NCBI GenBank assembly: GCA_964551735.1
Contig: CAZKEF010000009.1
Coordinates: forward strand, 1 to 64,000
Direction of reading: 5' to 3'
Origin: DAOUAT01 sp964551735
Lineage (GTDB): Bacteria; Chloroflexota; Anaerolineae; CG2-30-64-16
DNA: 64,000 nucleotides
The number at the start of each line of letters is the position of its first letter. Within the stretch, counting starts at the first letter, position 1. The notes under the pieces are model-generated. The model had not been told where the DNA came from and did no database searches. It was given only the letters and a program-made list of their open reading frames with translations. Of the stretch, positions 60,550-64,000 are shown piece after piece. A program made the translations under genes and the position numbers.

Positions 60550-62013
60550 ATGGCCGACAAGCTAACTGACGCGCAGATCGAAGCAATCGTCCAGCGGGTG
60601 CAAGGGAAGTTAAGCACAGCTCCGAGATCCAAGACACCTGACCCGAGCCGATCAGGCAAATCAGGGCCATCTGCGTCCCAAGTTTCCGGCAAGGACGGCA
60701 TCTACCCCGGTCTGGATAGTGCGGTGGCGGCCGCGCGGCGCGGCTACCGGGCGCTGGACGCGCTGACGCTGGAGAGGCGCACTGACCTGGTGGCGGCCAT
60801 GCGCCAGGCCATGCGCGCCAACGCCGAGTTACTGGCCCGTATGGCTTGCGAAGAGACCGGTCTGGGTCGCGTCGAGGACAAGGTCGAAAAGAACCACCTG
60901 GTCATTGACAAAACCCCCGGCCCAGAGATCCTGCAGCCAGCCGCGTGGACCGGCGACCGCGGGCTGACCCTGGTGGAGCGCGCGCCCTACGGCGTCTTCG
61001 GCGTCATCACCCCCAGCACCAACCCGACCTCGACCATCATCTGCAACGCCATCGGCCTGATCGCGGCCGGCAACGCGGCCGTGTTCAACGTCCACCCCGG
61101 GGCGAAGCGCGTCTCCGCCTACCAGATCCAGCTCCTCAACCGGGCCATCATCGCCGCGGGCGGCCCGGCCGACCTGCTGACCGCGCCGGCTGAGCCCACG
61201 GTAGAGAGCGCGCAGGCGCTGATGCGGCATCCCGGCATCCGCATCCTGCTGATCACCGGTGGCGAAGCGGTGGTGAAGCTGGCTATGGCCTCGGGCAAGC
61301 GCGCCATCTGCGCGGGGCCGGGGAACCCACCCGTGGTGGTGGACGAAACCGCCGACATCGAGCTGGCCGGCCAGCAGATCGTTTTTGGCGCCAGCTTCGA
61401 CAACAACATCATCTGCGTGGACGAGAAAGAGGTCTTTGCGGTCGCGGGCATCGCGGACAAGCTCAAAGCCGCCATGCTGGCCCACGGCGCGGTCGAGTTA
61501 CCCTCCTACCGGCTGAGGGCGCTGGAAAACCTGATCTTCGAGAAGTTCCCCGGCCCGCGGCAGCACGGCGTGGTGAAGAAGAAGTGGATCGGCCAGGACG
61601 CCGGCAAGATCCTCAAGGCGCTCGGCATCAACGCGCCGGAGGCCCGGCTGGTGCTGGTGGAGACGCCGGTGGATCACCCGCTGATCTGGACCGAGCAGCT
61701 CATGCCGGTGTTGCCCCTGGCCCGCGTCCGCAACGTGGACGAGGGCATTGACCTGGCCGTGCAGGCCGAACACGGCTTCGGCCACACCGCCAGCATGTTC
61801 AGCCGGGACATTGATGCGCTCAGCCGCATGGCGCGGGCCATCAACACCAGCATTTTTGTCAAGAACGGCCCCAACCTGGCCGGCCTGGGCTACGGCGGCG
61901 AAGGCTACACCAGCTTCTCCATCGCCAGCCCCACCGGCGAAGGCCTGACCAACGCGCTGACCTTCACGCGCGTGCGGCGGTGCACGTTAGTGGACCATTT
62001 TCGCATCGTTTGA
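60550..62013 (+). CDS. CoA-acylating aldehyde dehydrogenase (EutE/PduP type)
   Basis: A 487-aa BMC aldehyde dehydrogenase that converts the aldehyde released by the aldolase to acyl-CoA with NAD+ and CoA. The N-terminal helix LTDAQIEAIVQRVQGKL followed by a Ser/Pro linker is a typical encapsulation peptide. The catalytic core has CEETGLGRVEDKVEKN, APYGVFGVITPSTNPT and catalytic Cys289 in SFDNNIICVDEKEV. Length and motifs fit EutE/PduP rather than hydrolytic ALDHs. It is 3 bp downstream of the GH51 gene. Confidence 0.95.
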   Translation: MADKLTDAQIEAIVQRVQGKLSTAPRSKTPDPSRSGKSGPSASQVSGKDGIYPGLDSAVAAARRGYRALDALTLERRTDLVAAMRQAMRANAELLARMACEETGLGRVEDKVEKNHLVIDKTPGPEILQPAAWTGDRGLTLVERAPYGVFGVITPSTNPTSTIICNAIGLIAAGNAAVFNVHPGAKRVSAYQIQLLNRAIIAAGGPADLLTAPAEPTVESAQALMRHPGIRILLITGGEAVVKLAMASGKRAICAGPGNPPVVVDETADIELAGQQIVFGASFDNNIICVDEKEVFAVAGIADKLKAAMLAHGAVELPSYRLRALENLIFEKFPGPRQHGVVKKKWIGQDAGKILKALGINAPEARLVLVETPVDHPLIWTEQLMPVLPLARVRNVDEGIDLAVQAEHGFGHTASMFSRDIDALSRMARAINTSIFVKNGPNLAGLGYGGEGYTSFSIASPTGEGLTNALTFTRVRRCTLVDHFRIV

Positions 62014-62016
62014 ACC

Positions 62017-62048
62017 TTCGCACGTTCCAACGTTCGCACGTTCCAACG
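62017..62048. repeat. 16-bp direct repeat between BMC genes
   Basis: TTCGCACGTTCCAACG occurs twice back to back (62017-62032 and 62033-62048), followed by a shorter TTCCAACG. It fills the gap between the aldehyde dehydrogenase stop and the BMC-T ATG. A looser ACGTTC run is in the gap 56757-56800. Confidence 0.8.
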
Positions 62049-62063
62049 TTCCAACGAGACATC

Positions 62064-62648
62064 ATGCAACCAGCTCTCGCCCTCATCGAATTCGACTCCA
62101 TCGCCGCTGGCATCGAGGCCGGGGATGCGATGGCGAAAAAGGCGCCCATCGCCCGGATCGTGGCCGGCACGGTGCACCGCGGCAAGTACCTGGTGCTGGT
62201 GACCGGCGCGGTGGCCGACGTGGAGGAGTCGTTGGCCGCGGGGCTGGCCACAGGCGCGTCCGCCGTCCTCGACCATGTCTATCTGCCTGGGGTGCATCCG
62301 CACGTGGTGGATGCCATCGCGGCGGGGCGGCGGCCGCAGCCCATCGCCGCGCTGGGGGTCATCGAGACCCGCACCGTGGCCGGGGCCATCGCAGCCGCGG
62401 ACGCGGGCATCAAGGGCGCGCAGGTCAACCTGCTGGAGGTGCGCCTGGCCGATGGCCTGGGCGGCCGCGGCCTGGTGCTGTTCGATGGCCTGGTGGCCGA
62501 TGTCGAGGCCGCGGTGCGCATAGGCACCGACATCATTGCGGGGACCAAGACCCTGATCCACGCGGTGGTCATCCCGCAGTTTCACCCGGAGATGGCCGAA
62601 AACTTGCTGGCCGACACGCGCTGGCGGCCGCGGGCGCGGGAGATCTAA
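62064..62648 (+). CDS. Tandem-domain shell protein (BMC-T, T1 type)
   Basis: A 194-aa protein with two BMC domains: MQPALALIEFDSIAAGIEAG...VTGAVADVEESL in the first half and ALGVIETRTVAGAIAAADAG...LVADVEAAV in the second. The pattern resembles, from memory, the T1 trimer of Haliangium ochraceum and PduT-like proteins. No pore cysteine that would bind an iron-sulfur cluster (as in PduT) is visible. Together with the permuted BMC-T, BMC-H and BMC-P it gives a minimal four-protein shell. Confidence 0.92.
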   Translation: MQPALALIEFDSIAAGIEAGDAMAKKAPIARIVAGTVHRGKYLVLVTGAVADVEESLAAGLATGASAVLDHVYLPGVHPHVVDAIAAGRRPQPIAALGVIETRTVAGAIAAADAGIKGAQVNLLEVRLADGLGGRGLVLFDGLVADVEAAVRIGTDIIAGTKTLIHAVVIPQFHPEMAENLLADTRWRPRAREI

Positions 62649-62649
62649 C

Positions 62650-63054
62650 ATGGATGTCGTAGAAGAATACACCGACATTTTGCAAAACATCGAATTCGCT
62701 ATCGTGGGCGTACACAATGAGCACCCACTGCTTGTGGATTTCGATGTGGAAAACGCGCTTAATGCCTTGATCAACCGGTACTACGCGGAAACCACCCAGC
62801 ACGCGCCCCGGCCGGTCAACCTGAACGAACGCGCGCGCCTGGTCTACGAACGGGTTGAGGCGATGTGCGAATGGCGGCTGGGCCGCGAGAGTCTCATTAC
62901 AGAAGAAGGCGCCCCGCTCGACGAAGTACCGGCGTCGGTCACGTTGGATGTGATCCTCGCCTGCCTGAAACGCATCCGCAAATCGGTGCAGCGCTGGAAC
63001 AAGGAAGGTGGCCGCCAGGGCTACTTGACGTTCATCGGGCGCTTCATACGCTGA
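62650..63054 (+). CDS. Conserved-looking hypothetical protein of the BMC operon
   Basis: A 134-aa acidic, helical protein (MDVVEEYTDILQNIEFAIVG) ending in a basic stretch (CLKRIRKSVQRWNKEGGRQG). No enzymatic motif, signal or membrane segment. It starts 1 bp after the BMC-T stop, behind GGGAG, and is followed 23 bp later by the nitroreductase. Family not recognised. Confidence 0.7.
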   Translation: MDVVEEYTDILQNIEFAIVGVHNEHPLLVDFDVENALNALINRYYAETTQHAPRPVNLNERARLVYERVEAMCEWRLGRESLITEEGAPLDEVPASVTLDVILACLKRIRKSVQRWNKEGGRQGYLTFIGRFIR

Positions 63055-63077
63055 TACACGGGTATAGGAGAAGCAAC

Positions 63078-63842
63078 TTGCTCAACCCTACTTTCGATCT
63101 CATCCACGGCCACGGCTCCGTGCGCAACTACCGGGCCGACCCGGTGCCGCAGGAGACCATCGAAGCCATCGTCGCTGCGGCGCAGCGGACCTCCACCTCG
63201 TCGAACATGCAGGCTTACAGCGTGGTCGCGGTAACTGATGAGGCCACGCGGGGCCGGCTGTCTGAACTTTGCGGCGGCCAGGCGCATATCGCCCAGGCGC
63301 CGGTTTTCCTGGCCTGGTGCGCCGACCTGGCGCGGCTGGACCGCGCTTGCGAGTTGCGCGGCTACACCCAGGAGGCCGGCTACGTCGAGAACTTCCTGGT
63401 GGCCGCGGTGGACGCGGTCATCGCTGCGCAGACCGCCGCGCTGGCCGCCGAATCGCACGGCCTGGGCATCTGCTACATCGGCAGCATCCGCAACAACCCC
63501 GCGGAGGTCATCGATCTACTGGGGCTGCCCCGCCTGACGTTCCCGGTCAGCGGCATGACGGTCGGCTGGCCCGCGGTTGAGCCGACAGTGCGCCCCCGGC
63601 TGCCGCTGCCTGCGGTGCTGCACTGGGAGCGCTACGACCCCGAACACGACAGCGAGCTGGCCGCGTACGACCGGGCCATGGCCGCCACCGGCATCTACCA
63701 GGGGCGGCAGGTGCCTGTCCCCGGCAAGCCGGGCGAGATGGAAGATTACGGCTGGACCGAGCACACCGCCCGCCGCGTCGCGCAGGCGCTGCGGACAGGA
63801 TTGCGGGAGGTCTTGGCGCAGCAGGGGTTCGCGTTGAAATAA
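63078..63842 (+). CDS. Nitroreductase-family FMN oxidoreductase of the BMC region
   Basis: A 254-aa NfsA-like flavoprotein. Motifs: HGSVRNYRADPVPQE (FMN phosphate), TSSNMQAYSVVAV, GLGICYIGSIRNNP and GMTVGWPA. The C-terminus EDYGWTEHTARRVAQAL is shared with the nitroreductase at 9903-10682. The TTG start at 63078 has TAGGAG 7 nt upstream; no in-frame ATG fits. It might recycle NAD(P)H or detoxify carbonyl/nitro compounds; substrate unknown. It follows the BMC operon in the same direction but its link to the compartment is only positional. Confidence 0.88.
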   Translation: MLNPTFDLIHGHGSVRNYRADPVPQETIEAIVAAAQRTSTSSNMQAYSVVAVTDEATRGRLSELCGGQAHIAQAPVFLAWCADLARLDRACELRGYTQEAGYVENFLVAAVDAVIAAQTAALAAESHGLGICYIGSIRNNPAEVIDLLGLPRLTFPVSGMTVGWPAVEPTVRPRLPLPAVLHWERYDPEHDSELAAYDRAMAATGIYQGRQVPVPGKPGEMEDYGWTEHTARRVAQALRTGLREVLAQQGFALK

Positions 63843-63975
63843 AGAATACGGCATATGCCGTACTAGATATTCGATCTATGGACTGCGTTTGCTCACGCCA
63901 CACGCATTTGACGCAAGGGAAGTACGCAGTACGCAATACGCATTACGATTACCCATCATCAAAGGAGCCACAACC

Positions 63976-64000
63976 ATGTTCCACCACGACAACGACGTCG
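63976..64000 (+). CDS. Start of next gene, truncated at window edge
   Basis: ATG at 63976 with AAAGGAG 9 nt upstream begins a frame reading MFHHDNDV before the window ends. It probably continues the operon. The 133-nt gap before it contains a degenerate TACGCA run (63922-63951). Product cannot be judged. Confidence 0.55.

Overview
The window is a 64 kb stretch of a GC-rich bacterial chromosome, almost certainly a metagenome scaffold: it contains a run of exactly 100 Ns (42609-42708) where an assembly broke inside a tandem repeat. Gene content (TgpA-like transglutaminases with DUF58, tandem M42 peptidases, MmeI-like methylase, CHAT/STAND proteins, NHL propellers, sugar-phosphate microcompartment) and dense dispersed palindromes suggest a Chloroflexota lineage (Anaerolineae/Caldilineae-like). 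That placement is inference; no rRNA is present.

Layout. 1-10.7 kb: housekeeping and accessory genes (CNNM/HlyC transporter, ferritin, VKOR, GT2, Gfo/Idh oxidoreductase, HD protein, ROK sugar kinase, YchF-like NTPase, nitroreductase), with a tRNA-Arg(UCU) gene interrupted in its anticodon loop by a ~219-nt group I intron. 10.8-20.7 kb: a probable defence/signalling island on the minus strand: a CHAT-protease/STAND-ATPase/HEAT/TM/beta-propeller protein with its own promoter, a gluzincin metallopeptidase, a lipoprotein, then an MmeI-like restriction-methylase carrying an in-frame palindromic insert. 20.7-37 kb: two TgpA-like transglutaminases, DUF58, DUF427, CitE-like lyase, a cytoplasmic serine beta-lactamase-fold enzyme, a large membrane-anchored protein, three tandem M42 aminopeptidases, a TPR lipoprotein and an UlaG-like hydrolase. 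37-53.2 kb: a 1312-aa hydrolase with three amidase domains (two degenerate), a HAD phosphatase, a RAYT (REP-associated tyrosine transposase) beside a 58-bp tandem palindrome array, GlmS, a UroD-like protein, a Memo-like protein, a GT39-type membrane glycosyltransferase carrying in-frame palindromic repeats, and a secreted NHL/propeller protein.

53.4-64 kb: a bacterial microcompartment operon led by signal peptidase I, with RpiB-like isomerase, deoxyribose-phosphate aldolase, CoA-acylating aldehyde dehydrogenase, two BMC-T, one BMC-H and one BMC-P shell protein, plus pyrophosphatase, a metallo-hydrolase, a GH51 arabinofuranosidase and a nitroreductase. The enzyme set matches the sugar-phosphate-utilising (SPU) class: aldol cleavage of a deoxy-sugar phosphate inside a shell would release an aldehyde that the dehydrogenase converts to acyl-CoA. 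The operon continues beyond the right edge.

Across the window at least five families of dispersed palindromes occur between genes, and two of them sit in frame inside large proteins.
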